DNA from: Primula veris
Lineage: Eukaryota; Streptophyta; Magnoliopsida; Ericales; Primulaceae
Assembly: GCA_963682055.1 (NCBI GenBank)
Contig: OY821747.1
Span: forward strand, 11,768,258 to 11,832,257
Direction of reading: 5' to 3'
Length of the DNA stretch: 64,000 nucleotides
Below are positions 20,712-30,808 of this stretch, in pieces. The stretch's first letter is position 1; each line of letters starts with the position of its first letter. The notes beneath the pieces are model-generated. The model saw only the letters and a program-made list of their open reading frames with translations, was not told the origin of the DNA and did no database searches. The translations under genes and the position numbers were made by a program.

Positions 20712-22549
20712 ATTTGGTTCGACCAACCAGAATGGATTCAGTGTTTCTGGCTGATTCTCAGTTGATGATTTGATTATCTATTTAAGATATTATTTTAATT
20801 CAATTTTCATTGATTAATTTCTATCATTAATAAGGTTCATGTGATCATAAAATGAATACTTTACTATGCATCACTATTTTAAGTGTAATGTTTGTTGAAT
20901 ATGCATGTATGAGAAATAATATAATTAAATTGGAGACATATATGGTTTCACCAAAATGAATACTTTTCGTATCCTTTGCATTCTTTGTTTTTTCACTCTT
21001 TTGCATAAGGTATTAATATAGGTACAAAAAGATAACTACTACGAGCAGAGTATACCTAGAAACTGTAAAACCACTTTAAGAAAGAAAACTAAATTTGAGG
21101 CGTGTAATATTATGTTATGGAGCACCGAAATAGGTACGTGATCTAGTGCAAACAATAGTAATATTAAGTATGTACTTCTTCCGAACACGAGAGGGGAGCT
21201 GAACATTCGGTAAACAATGCAAGTTAGATTCGAAAATTTGTCGACGTTTTGCTCGACATCTATTTAATGGTGAGTTTATGGACAAACACTCTTTGTGTGA
21301 AAGTGAAACTCAAATCAAACACAACTTAAATGCTTTCAATTTTTTAGTCGAAGCTAAACCAAACTAATGAGTATACTGTATAAATGTAAAAGAAAACAAC
21401 CCTTGCCTTTTTTCAAGTGATAACAAAAACCTCACAAATTTAATATATGATAAGAAGATATGGACTTTGACTCATGCAACTAGTAGCCACTAGCGAGTTA
21501 CTTGCTCTTAATGAAGCTACGTTTATGGACACATTGAGACTTATTGATGGGTAAATTAACATAGTAAATTTTTGAATAAATCAAGTCACTCGAGTGGGAA
21601 CACTACTCTGTCATAGATGAACCCTAGAATGCTTACCATAACCAAATGTCGATGCAAAGGGATTTAAGGGTGAGTACGCATGTTACGAGAATAAATGAAC
21701 AAGTAGCATTGACAAGAAATAATGGTTTGTAATAGTATTTAACATCGGTAGTCGAAAAAGAGTATCTCCATCTACCTCAAATAACCCCCCAAACTAGATC
21801 TAACTCAAGTCCTCGCCGATGCTGGGGTGGGGGTTGGCCTTCGCCACTCCTACCCCTAGGCATCTCCGTCTTATTTTTGTTCTAATTTATTATCATTAAT
21901 ATTTATTAGTTACTTTTTCTTAAATAGTTGACACAATGATTGGGTTTCGATGGGTATGGCAGATATACCGCTTTAGACAAGAGTTGGGGTTAATATGTGT
22001 GCTAGATGCATCGTGGTGCCCGATAGTATCCGGTTAACGTGTTGACTTCCGTGGTCCTCTTTTGCTATATTCACCATAATCGTTTTCTCTGCGCTAAAAC
22101 AGATGCCAGATAGGGGGTGGAAGTGTTGTTCTTCGATAAACAATGAAATAGAACTTTCGAGACTGTGCATATTATTGGAATTTGATTTTCTGTTTTTATG
22201 TAATTACCTATGGGATAGATCATGCATTCTCCATAGTTGCTTAGCTTTGCTATGTAGCTTTATAGACCCACTACCATTAGGATTCATTTTCTTTGTTGTT
22301 AGTTTGTAACAGTTGAGGAGTTAGTTTTGGTTTGCTCACCCTCTGAGCCCCTGTTTTTATTCTTAATTTATACAAATTAAGCTTAACTTTAAAAAAATTG
22401 TTTAAAAGAAAAACATATCCTCGATATCTCATTTGGTAAATATGTGTGTAAAATATTGTGTAAACAGAAAATGTTGATCTAATAAAAATGTAGATATACT
22501 TAAAATGTCTAATCAAATGTTTAAATGTGTAAGACAATGTTTTAATAAA

Positions 22550-24090
22550 AGGCATCAGAGCTAATGGTGAATGGAAAAGAGATAGAATTAACATTCTTCT
22601 AACTAATAATATGCATCACTATTTTGGTGCAAATTTGAGAGAACATACCTCTAGCAATGACTTAATGGTTTGGAAGGAGACTGCCACAGGGGATTTCTCT
22701 GTCAAAACAGCTTGGAATCTGGTGAGAAATAAAAATAGTATTAGATGGGTTCATTCTCTCATTTGGGATAAAATTTTGCCTCCTAGAGTATCCTGTTTCA
22801 TGTGGAGAATTTTATTAAATATAGTGCATATTGGTAAAAAAAATTTCAAGATAAATGTATTGAGCTTGTTTCTAAATGTTAATGTTGCAATCAAAGTGAA
22901 AAAGAGCTAGAGCATCTGTTTGGGCATGGTCCAATGGCTCAGTCAATTTGGGCACATTTTGGCAATAAATTTGGTATTATCTACAGCAATTTTTCTATTA
23001 AATGACGATGTGTGAGCTGGTGGTTGCAGTCAAATTCTTCTCTATAAGGTAAATGCATTAAAGTAATACATATTGTTATTATTTGGGGTATTTGAAAAGC
23101 TAGATGCTCAAGCAGATTTGAAGGTGTTACAATGGTAAAAGAGAGAATTATTCAAAATATTATTAATCAGCTGTATCAGTTCATTCAACGAGATAAATCA
23201 TATGTTAATTATGATATTTTTTCTAGCACTAATACAGTTATTAATCATGCTGCGAAGAAAAAGGTTAATTGGGTTTCGTGGTCAAAGCCACCTGGATGCA
23301 AAATTAAAATAAATGTTTATGCTAGTTTTAAAAAATAACCACATTTTTCAGTTATATAGGAGGTGTGGTGAGAGACTATATAGATAATTTTTTAAAATGT
23401 TTCTCTCTTATGGTTCATGCAGAATCTATTTTGGAAGCAGAGACCCTTGCTATCTTACAAGAAGTGTTGATTATAGAAGAAGATGTGTTTCCTTATCGAA
23501 AGTGACTCTAAAAAATTGATCAATATTATAACCAATAAAGAAAGATGTCACTGGGCTATTTATTCACTAATACGGGAAATTAAAGATGTCATCCTTAGAA
23601 AAAGTATAGATATTTATTATACCTTTAGGGAGGGGAATGGCGCTGCAGATTTCTTGGCAAAAAGTGGGTTAGATTTGATCTTTGAGGATGCGTATGACTT
23701 TCCGAAGTGATTAGCAAATATAATGAGGATGGATCGCGATGATATACCAAATTTAAGATGATTTTGGCCGTAATCGCCATTGAAAGAAGGTTTGGAGGAG
23801 AGAGAGAGGTTGTCGGTCTTCTATCTGAAATGAGATGGGGGATGGGTGACGCGTGAATATGATGAAGACAGATTAAGCTAATTACGTTACAAGTCCCTCA
23901 AGTTACAAGTTTTTATTATTTGACACAAAAGTTTTTCAATAATGTAATTTTGATGTTTGTTTTTGACGGATTGGAGCACTTTTGGCCCAACCCATTTGTG
24001 GGGTTTTTCATCCACATTCTTTATTTACGCTATTAATAAAACAAAAAATGTGAGTTTTTCCCACCATTAAATTAAAAAAAAAAAAAAAAA
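22550..24090 (+). mobile_element. 5'-truncated L1-type LINE tail (LINE B)
   Basis: Starts abruptly with a NGEWKRDRINILLTN-type frame, then from 22611 a zf-RVT-like segment (DLMVWKETATGDFSVKTAW and LIWDKILPPRVSCFMWR). The linker near 22900-23480 carries frameshifts and stops. From 23483 an RNase H-like C terminus (IESDSKKLINIITN, then FREGNGAADFLAKSG) ends at 23710. After a 3' UTR the segment closes with 17 A at 24074-24090, the LINE poly(A) tail. Endonuclease and RT catalytic domains are absent, so it cannot move itself. At 22844 unit 1 has T and unit 2 has A, changing Asn to Lys in the frame. Confidence 0.8.
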
Positions 24091-25367
24091 CGTTGGTGTA
24101 GTTACAAATATGAGAACAAGTGTTAAAAATAAATGTTATAATAAGTTTGTGTAGTCAATTGATACTATTCGAAATGAATTACTCCTACTATTTTTATTTT
24201 CCAACATCCGCTATTATAACAAAGATATTTCAAGAGTTTTGCAATAAATGTATTTTTAATGTGAGGGTGAATTCCCTTGTGTAAACTTGACATTAAATTT
24301 CTTTTAATACTCTATGCGCAACATAATAATCGATAGAATTATAAATACTTAGAACCATCTAAATTGTGGTTGTTAGTCGTCGCACTTAAATCTTCATAAT
24401 GAGATTCGATGGAGAAAAAAAAGAGGTCAAGCACGGCATGTAGACATCAATACATGCTCTTCAAAACAATATTTTTAAAAGAAGTACGTGAAACTTACAT
24501 CTTTTCTGCACAATTCATAGAAATGTAAAAAACGCAATAAAAAACATGTGCAGGTTAAAAATATACTGACTACGAATGCACTGCCGATAAAGAGCCGCCG
24601 CGCGACCAATTTCACTGACTAATAGTGCAGTGTGTAACCGATTATTCCTTGCTTCATGGAGAAGAAGCTGAACCGGCTCCAACTCTTGAAAGGGCCCTAT
24701 TTTTTTATTTGTTAAATTAAATGTATACACTTAATATTTTTAAGGTATACATTACATATTATAGTGTGGTATAGCTCTATCAATTTCAACTCCATTTTTT
24801 TTCCCTTCACTCACCTTCAGGTAGCCTTAATAAGTAAATTGGTTGTATCAAGTTTCTAATCTAAATCAAAACATTTGCTTCATTTTTAATGACTTATCAA
24901 TATTGCACATAACAAAAAAATTACAAGATACAAATTATTTATTACTATTTTATGGTGAGGACGCTTTTTATATGTCAATCGGTTTTCATATATATATTCA
25001 TGTTAAGAAAAGTCCAAAGATTTTTTTCAATTTGGGCCCCACAAATTCATGTGACATAAGCATACATGTTTCTTTATGTGTTTTATTAGCCCCTTAATTC
25101 CTTGTAGTTTATACTGCTTCATATGTTGATCCAAGATTAGACATGATTTTGTATTTCTTCTTACGATACCATACCACTTGTTTTCATCTACCCCTTTTGT
25201 TTCCCTTGATGAGAATTGAGTTTCCTTGTAGGGTTCTATATATCCATAGATTTTTTACGAGGTTTAGAATTTTTTGTGTACATGTTTATCTGTATCTCTC
25301 TTGGAAACACCAAATCAGTCCTGATATGTTCTTGTGTTCACCTATTTGCCTTTTTATCCTTCTTTAG
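24091..25367. other. Gene-free stretch before the WD40 exon
   Basis: AT-rich. By position it may hold intron sequence of the former UTP7/WDR46-like locus. ORFs at 24515-24730 and 24843-25367 show no domain. Confidence 0.45.
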
Positions 25368-25620
25368 GAGCACGGTTCAGTATTGAAGCTTCAATTATTG
25401 AAAATTCATTTTTCTCTTGGCATCAATAAACAAGTTTGGGCAGCTCCCAGAGCCGTTCTGATACAATGAGGGTAAATCCATACAACAACGTTGTCGCTAT
25501 AGGCCGTTCCAACGGTATATCAGCATGTGGATCCCTACAAGTAGAGCTCCCTAGTCAAGATGTCGACAATAATGGTCATCTCATGGCTACGGCTGGTAAT
25601 AGAAATTATCAAGCTTCTTA
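25368..25620 (+). pseudogene. UTP7/WDR46-like WD40 exon remnant
   Basis: UTP7 (WDR46) is a nucleolar WD40 protein of the small-subunit processome. After an acceptor (TTCTTTAG, 25360-25367) the frame reads EHGSVLKLQLLKIHF and GINKQVW, like the EHGSVLKLQFLKNHFLLASINKFG region of the family. A deletion of about 25 codons and frame changes follow. DTMRVNPYNNVVAIG and SNGIS then appear in one frame, SMWIPTSRAP in the next, and NGHLMATAG after a further gap. These segments occur in family order (propeller blade, MWKPTS motif, NGHLMATAG blade), but the exon has at least two internal deletions and a stop at 25621. No other exon of the gene is present. Family call good; clearly non-functional. Confidence 0.75.
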
Positions 25621-25966
25621 GTAGAGCTCCCTGATTTTTCTTGAACAAATGGCATTTCTATTACAAGAAAAATGGCTATATATAATTTAATTCTTATCTG
25701 TCCAAGCTTCTTAGTAAAACGAAGACGGAACCCTGATTTTCATTAGTTTATGGAACTTCTCAAATACAAGTTATCATTAGTGAGTTTTTGAGGCGAAGAT
25801 GAAACCGTTTGTTTCTAAAATGGTGGTATCTTCAATCAATAAGAAAAAATCTGCAACATAAAACAAAAAGGTCAAATTTAATTCTAGAAAGATGTAATCA
25901 CAAAACAAAACGACTTCCAGTTGACCGACTGACACTGAGCAACAATTTCATTTTTAAAGAGGAGGT
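25621..25966. other. Short gene-free stretch
   Basis: A 16-base AAGCTTCTTAGTA-containing motif occurs near 25611 and 25704, the second followed by other sequence. Otherwise nothing supportable seen. Confidence 0.4.
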
Positions 25967-27028
25967 GTTGAATTTCATTTCATACCCTTTTTCTCCCGTT
26001 TCAATTCGTACAGCAGATGAGAACAGCTACAAAAATTGCTGCTCAAATTTGAGAAACGATGGTTTCCTAGTTTTTATATTGACCAACAAATTTTAGATAA
26101 ACATATGAGAAACGATAGTTTGACCACAAAGGTAGCCTCGTTAAAAATGTAAGAGAGAAACATTAATCTTATAGTATTAAATAAAATCCTCAACTCTCAA
26201 ATTATTTGTTTCTTCCCATAATATAAATAAAAAAAACAATTTAACATTGACTCTAGTGCAAAACCCGCAGGACAATTTAGCTATGGTTATTTATTTATCT
26301 TCTGCAAGATAAAGGAAGAATCTTCAGAAACAACATCCCCGTCATCATTTTATATGCTTTTTATCGTGCGAAAGACTCCCCGGAAGAAGTATTCATTCTA
26401 CAATCCTGTAACATAACCGTGCACAACAGAGAGTTGGTCGTCAAATTCAAGAAGTGATACATCACAAAGATTAGAAATGATATAAAATAAAAATAAAAGA
26501 GGAGGGGGGGACACAGAAGAACACCATGCGGAAAGAAGACAAACTGTAAGTTATAAACTGTAAAACTACAGAAGGCACATATATACGTGCTTGTTTAATT
26601 GCTTAATTTTGAAAGATCCCTCCTCCATTTCTAAGTGCATTAGATAAAAGCACCATAACAATGAGCAATATGCAATATATTGGTACAGATTCAGGATATT
26701 GATGTCAAGAAACTAGATTAATGGTGGACGAAACAAATTACAGTAAAAAAGAAAAGAGAAGACTTCAGTCATCCAATTAATTTACTATGACAAATCTTAC
26801 AACAGATTCAGGTGAAGAAGTCACGTACTCATAACGAAAGACTAATGAACAGGAAAGAAGGACACAAAACTAAAAAAGAATCTTCAGAATCTAAAAGACT
26901 AATCAAAGAAAAACATCATTTTTGTACACAAACCTGTAATCTTTTAACATTTTTGTACACGATACTTAAAGTTCACAAATAAGTTAGCAATCAACAAATA
27001 TCAAACAATTAGTAGACAAAACTTATCC
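25967..27028. repeat. Diverged duplicated segment D2 (partner at 15286-16352)
   Basis: Same orientation as D1 with frequent substitutions. The coding-like exon of D1 (15611-15728) corresponds to about 26283-26404 here, where indels bring stops into frame. D2 runs straight into the edge of the satellite that hosts the copia element. Confidence 0.85.
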
Positions 27029-27074
27029 ATTTTTTTTATACATTTTTTAGGTATAAGGGCTTGTTAATTGTTTA
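27029..27074. repeat. Satellite stub left of the copia insertion
   Basis: The T-rich run and GGTATAAGGGCTTGTTAATTG match the end of a satellite unit. The array resumes at 33320, so the copia element landed near the array's left border. Bases 27070-27074 (GTTTA) are the left copy of the target-site duplication. Confidence 0.85.
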
Positions 27075-28578
27075 TGAAATTCCTATCCGCTGTTCTAGTT
27101 GCAGTTTTGCAGTTAGGTTCAACTAGTTCTCTGATAAAATGATGCCTTAGATCAATGTGTTTGGTTCTGGAATGTTGAACTGGATTCTTTGCTAAATCTA
27201 TAGCACTTTTGTTATCACAAAATAAAGTTAATATTTCTTGCTTAACATTATAATCATTTAGCATCTGTTTCATCCAAATAAGTTGAGTACATCCACTTCC
27301 AGCTGCAATATATTCTGCCTCAGCAGTAGATAAAGAAATGCAATTTTGCTTTTTACTAAACCAAGAAACAAGGTTGTTTCCAAAATAAAAACAACCACCA
27401 GAAGTACTCTTTCTATCATCTATATTTCCTGCCCAATCTGCATCACAGTAGCCACTAAAAAAATGGTTTGTGTCTTTAGAATACCATAGGCCTAGGTTAA
27501 TTGTGCCTTTTACATACCTTAAAATCCTTTTAACAGCTAGAAGATGAGTTTCTAAAGGATTTGCCTGATACCTGACACAAACTCCTACACTTAAGCAAAG
27601 GTCTGGTCTACTAGCAGTTAAATAAAGCAAGCTTCCAATCATAGACCTGTAAAGACTGGGACAAACACTTTTACCATTATCATTTTTAGATAGTTTAAGG
27701 GTGGTACTCATAGGTGTTCTCTTTTCTTTACTCTCAGTTAGACCAAACTTCTTAACAAGATTGTCTGCATACTTACTCTGACATAGAAAAATGACTTTTT
27801 CATTCTGTTTAACTTGCAATCCTAGAAAGTAAGTTAATTCACCTCCACCACTCATTTCAAATTCATTCTTCATATCAGAAATGAATTCATCTATCCTTTT
27901 ATTAGAAGTTGAGCCAAACACAATGTCATCAACATAGATTTGAGCAATGATTATATCCTTTGTAGTTTTCTTAGTAAACAGAGTTTTATCAACTCCCCCT
28001 CTGTTAAAACCTTTTTCAAGTAAAAACTTGGTTAATCTATCATACCAAGCTCGAGGAGCTTGCTTAAGACCATACAAGGCCTTTTTCAGCAAATAGACAT
28101 GTTCAGGAAATTTAGGATCTTCAAATCCCTTAGGTTGACAAACATAAACTTCTTCATTAATCACACCATTCAGAAAAGCACTCTTAATGTCAAGTTGAAA
28201 TAGTCTAAAATCATACAGACATGCAAGAGATAATAGCATTCTAATGGATTCAATTCTAGCTACAGGAGCAAAGGTTTCATCAAAGTCAATTTCCTCAATT
28301 TGTGTATAACCCTGAGCTACCAACCTAGCTTTATTCCTGATAATCACTCCATGCTCATCACTTTTATTTCTAAAAATCCATTTAGTCCCTATAACATTTT
28401 TATTAGAAGGTCTGGGTACTAAAGTCCATACATCATTTCTCTCAAATTGAGACAATTCATCCTGCATAGCTAAAATCCATTCACTATCTTCTAGAGCTTC
28501 TTTTATATTCTTAGGTTCTAACTGAGAAATATAACAAGTAAAGTGAACAACATTATTTCTTTTACCTCTAGTTTTCAT
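27064..28578 (-). CDS. Copia reverse transcriptase and RNase H (open 504-codon remnant)
   Basis: Converts element RNA to cDNA in virus-like particles. The polymerase domain covers roughly residues 30-290: FDETFAPVARIESIR at about 99-113, the catalytic YVDD at 215-218, and the LKQAPRAWYD block at 171-180. RNase H follows at about 370-485 with YCDADWAG, SLSTAEAEYIAA and the CDNKSAIDLAKNP block, and ends at the HIDLRHHFIRE stretch. After that the frame runs through the LTR stub and the target duplication and stops in the host satellite at 27064. The normal last 40 or so RNase H residues are replaced by about 20 LTR-derived ones. The Met at 28578 is only the first in the open segment; pol was originally continuous upstream. 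Catalytic motifs are intact, but gag and integrase are separated by stops and shifts. Confidence 0.9.
   Translation of the reverse strand: MKTRGKRNNVVHFTCYISQLEPKNIKEALEDSEWILAMQDELSQFERNDVWTLVPRPSNKNVIGTKWIFRNKSDEHGVIIRNKARLVAQGYTQIEEIDFDETFAPVARIESIRMLLSLACLYDFRLFQLDIKSAFLNGVINEEVYVCQPKGFEDPKFPEHVYLLKKALYGLKQAPRAWYDRLTKFLLEKGFNRGGVDKTLFTKKTTKDIIIAQIYVDDIVFGSTSNKRIDEFISDMKNEFEMSGGGELTYFLGLQVKQNEKVIFLCQSKYADNLVKKFGLTESKEKRTPMSTTLKLSKNDNGKSVCPSLYRSMIGSLLYLTASRPDLCLSVGVCVRYQANPLETHLLAVKRILRYVKGTINLGLWYSKDTNHFFSGYCDADWAGNIDDRKSTSGGCFYFGNNLVSWFSKKQNCISLSTAEAEYIAAGSGCTQLIWMKQMLNDYNVKQEILTLFCDNKSAIDLAKNPVQHSRTKHIDLRHHFIRELVEPNCKTATRTADRNFINN
27070..27074. repeat. Left target-site duplication GTTTA of the copia element
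   Basis: GTTTA directly precedes the terminal TGAAATT of the element. The same five bases follow its other terminus at 33320-33324. Five-base duplications are standard for Ty1/copia integration. Confidence 0.85.
27075..27120 (-). repeat. 46-bp stub of the 3' LTR
   Basis: Identical to the inner end of the 5' LTR (32068-32113), starting TGAAATTCCTATCCGCTG and ending GCAGTTAGGTTC, after which the sequence jumps into the RNase H coding region. The junction retains the outer LTR terminus, so the deletion was internal to the inserted element. Confidence 0.9.
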
Positions 28579-28766
28579 ACCTGAAGCTACTTCTCCTATG
28601 CATTGTCAAGAGAATGATTTTTCTGAGTCCTTACATAGCGAGGCCTGCTAGTTGACTGAACATGAGAACTTTCTTCTTCTTCTTCAGACTCAGCAGCATT
28701 CTGGGTTTCAACCTCGGTTTCAACTTCAGTTGCAACTGGACTTCCAACCACTGTTGGACTGCTTGT
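28579..28766 (-). pseudogene. Integrase-RT linker with a frameshift
   Basis: The frame that ends at the 28767 stop continues beyond it as an acidic, serine-rich linker (TEVETEVETQNAAESEEEE) up to about 28600. There a shift is needed to reach the VASGMKTRG start of the RT segment. The linker includes one GTTGCAAC palindrome at 28730-28737. Confidence 0.7.
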
Positions 28767-29060
28767 TTACTGGCTTTCTTCAGTCTCTTTTCCTGTTATA
28801 TCTGACTCTTCATCATCACGTGTAGTCTCATTCACATCTTTTAAGTCATCAAATAACACATTATAAGATTCCATAACACAGTTTGTTCTTTGATTAAAGA
28901 CTCTAAAAGCTCTACTATTCTGAGCATAACCAAGAAAGATCCCTTTTGTCACTTTTAGAGTCAAATTTACCAAGATGCTCTCTATCTCTGAGAATGTAAC
29001 AGACACACCCAAAGACTTGAAAATACTTAACATTGGGTTTTCTACCTTTCCATATTTCAT
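28767..29060 (-). pseudogene. Copia integrase C-terminal segment
   Basis: The conserved KGIFLGYAQNSRAFRVFNQRT stretch, which follows the integrase core in copia polyproteins, lies here in a frame shifted relative to the integrase core segment. The shift sits in the A/G run near 28941-28947. The segment ends at a TAA (28767-28769). The first 40 codons of this frame overlap the previous segment and are not real. At 28820 unit 1 has G and unit 2 has C, giving Arg or Gly in the acidic tail. Confidence 0.75.
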
Positions 29061-29691
29061 AAGCTGTCATGGAAGTGCCTTTAGTAATGTAAACTCTATT
29101 AACAATATGACAGGCAGTATTAACAGCTTCAGCCCAAAATCTGTTGGCAAGTTTCTTAGAGTTAAGCATGACTCTAGCCATTTCCTGAATGGTTCTATTT
29201 TTTCTTTCAACTATGCCATTTTGCTGTGGAGTCTTAGGAGCAGAGAACTCATGACTTATACCTAAGGAGTTGCAAAATTGTCTAAACTTACTGTTTTCAA
29301 ATTCTGTTCCATGATCACTTCTTACCCTAGCAATGCTACCACTGGTTGCACCTTTTTCAACTTGAAGTTTTAAGCACAGAGTTTTAAAGAGATCAAAAGT
29401 TTCAGATTTATCTTTTAAGAAAACTACCCAAGAGTATCTAGAGAAATCATCTACAACAACTAAAATGTACTTCTTGCCACCTATACTAGCAGTTTGCATA
29501 GGACGCATTAAGTCAATATGAAGAAGTTCAAGGACTCTCTTAGTGTAGATTTGACTTATACTTTTGTGAATACTCTTAGTTTGTTTGCCAACTGCACAGT
29601 CACCACAGACACTTTGAGTTTTAACACTAAGTTTAGGAATACTTCTTATCAATTCTCCTTTAACCAGCTTATCTAAGGTTTTGTAATTCAC
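28915..29691 (-). CDS. Copia integrase core remnant
   Basis: Integrase joins element cDNA to host DNA. The zinc-binding part is represented by CGDC (residues 29-32); its histidines (HKRLGH) lie just upstream, after the in-frame TAG at 29710-29712. The catalytic triad is complete: D60 in LLHIDLMRP, D126 in VRSDHGTEF and E162 in QQNGIVERKN, a D-35-E spacing. The usual glycine in DLMGP is Arg here. The frame ends in 10 aberrant residues after the shift near 28944. At 29336 unit 1 gives Ser and unit 2 Asn (GATSGS/N). It is a fragment of a single broken polyprotein, not a separate gene. Confidence 0.88.
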   Translation of the reverse strand: MNYKTLDKLVKGELIRSIPKLSVKTQSVCGDCAVGKQTKSIHKSISQIYTKRVLELLHIDLMRPMQTASIGGKKYILVVVDDFSRYSWVVFLKDKSETFDLFKTLCLKLQVEKGATSGSIARVRSDHGTEFENSKFRQFCNSLGISHEFSAPKTPQQNGIVERKNRTIQEMARVMLNSKKLANRFWAEAVNTACHIVNRVYITKGTSMTAYEIWKGRKPNVKYFQVFGCVCYILRDREHLGKFDSKSDKRDLSWLCSE

Positions 29692-29709
29692 ATGACCCAG
29701 CCTTTTATG

Positions 29710-29949
29710 CTAAATATCAACATTATTAGTGATAGCTTGATTACACCTATTCTGAGGCAATTCTTTTTCAGCTTTTTCAAAAACATAGCAGCTGTTTGTT
29801 GATCTGACTCCAGTCATGACCAAATCATTGTTAAGATCAGTAATTAGACACTTATCTTTATTAAACTTAACAATCATCTTGTTATCACATAGTTGACTAA
29901 TACTAATAAGATTAGCTTTTAGACCATCTACAAGAAAAAAGATCATCAA
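29710..29949 (-). pseudogene. Copia protease to integrase linker segment
   Basis: FFLVDGLKANLISISQLCD and the NKDKCLITDLNN region form the strip between protease and integrase zinc finger. It is out of frame with the protease segment because of a shift in the A/T run near 29935-29940. It ends at a TAG (29710-29712) where copia proteins usually have Trp before HKRLGH, so a single-base change explains the stop. Confidence 0.8.
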
Positions 29950-30763
29950 TATTAGGCATTCCAGGTTTGTTTAAAGTACATTTACCAACAATTTTACCAG
30001 TATCTCCTCCTCCAAACACAACAGTATTTCCTGTGAGATTAATGACATTTTTTAGGAAACTTACAGTACCTGTCATGTGCTTAGAGCAACCACTGTCAAA
30101 ATACCAATCATTAGAAGTAACAGCATTTAAGGAAGTAATAACAGCTTTATTATTAGCAATAGAGGTAGATTTTTCTTTAACAATCCAGACCCAGTTCAAT
30201 TTTTTATTGACAGAAGCCAACCAGTTCTTCTGAGAAATATATTTTCTGTTCCTCTTTAAATAACAGTGGATTTCTAAATGACCAGATCTTTTACAGAAGT
30301 TACACAGTTTAGTTCTAAAAGTAGATTTAACCTCAAAGCTATTCAGTTTTTTCTTGGTTGCAACTGTGGTTGCATCTCTAGTTGCAACTGTACTTCTAAC
30401 ATCTCTGGTTGCAACTGTACTTCTAACCTTCTTCTCAAAAACATGAGTTTTATTCCTGGTTGCAACTTTGGTTGCAACTGAGCTTCTAACCTTATAGTTA
30501 AAATTATGAGTTTCAGCTTTAGCATCAGCTTTTTTAATAAAGGTAGTTTTTCCTGTACTTCCACAGCCATAGTAACCTAAACCACTGTTGTCTTTAGACC
30601 CTCTAGAATAGGACAACATGTCATCTAATTTCTCTGAAGCAAAAACATTCAGCAGTTTTATTTTCTTTTTAGTTTCAGTAAGTTCAGCTAATTGAATGTT
30701 AAGCTTCTCAGTGAGACTATTAACCTCATCCTTTAGATTAACATTAAGTTTGTTCATGATCAA
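29912..30763 (-). pseudogene. Copia gag-to-protease segment
   Basis: Begins in a coiled-coil-like stretch, has a zinc-knuckle-like CNFCKRSGHLEIHC motif, and then the aspartic protease signature WYFDSGCSKHMTG that matures the polyprotein. It is in the same frame as the upstream gag ORF, from which a TAA (30809-30811) separates it, so gag-pol was one ORF. An unusual part holds repeated VRSTVATRD-type units encoded around GTTGCAAC palindromes (30357-30478). The last 8 residues are frameshift artefact. Confidence 0.8.
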
Positions 30764-30808
30764 GGATTGCTTACTAAGGCATTGATAATTTTCATAGAGA
30801 ACAAGATA

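Larger units (their letters stand above)
19806..22549. other. Long AT-rich, gene-free stretch
   Basis: Apart from the repeats listed separately I find nothing supportable. A GACCAGGGCCGGGTGACATG stretch at 20002 resembles one end of a hAT-type element, but no partner end is seen. Short ORFs at 21973-22309 lack domains. Confidence 0.45.

Noticed and set aside
28975..30481. Plus-strand ORFs opposite the copia polyprotein
   Set aside because: Antisense shadows of the integrase, protease and VAT-repeat coding regions.
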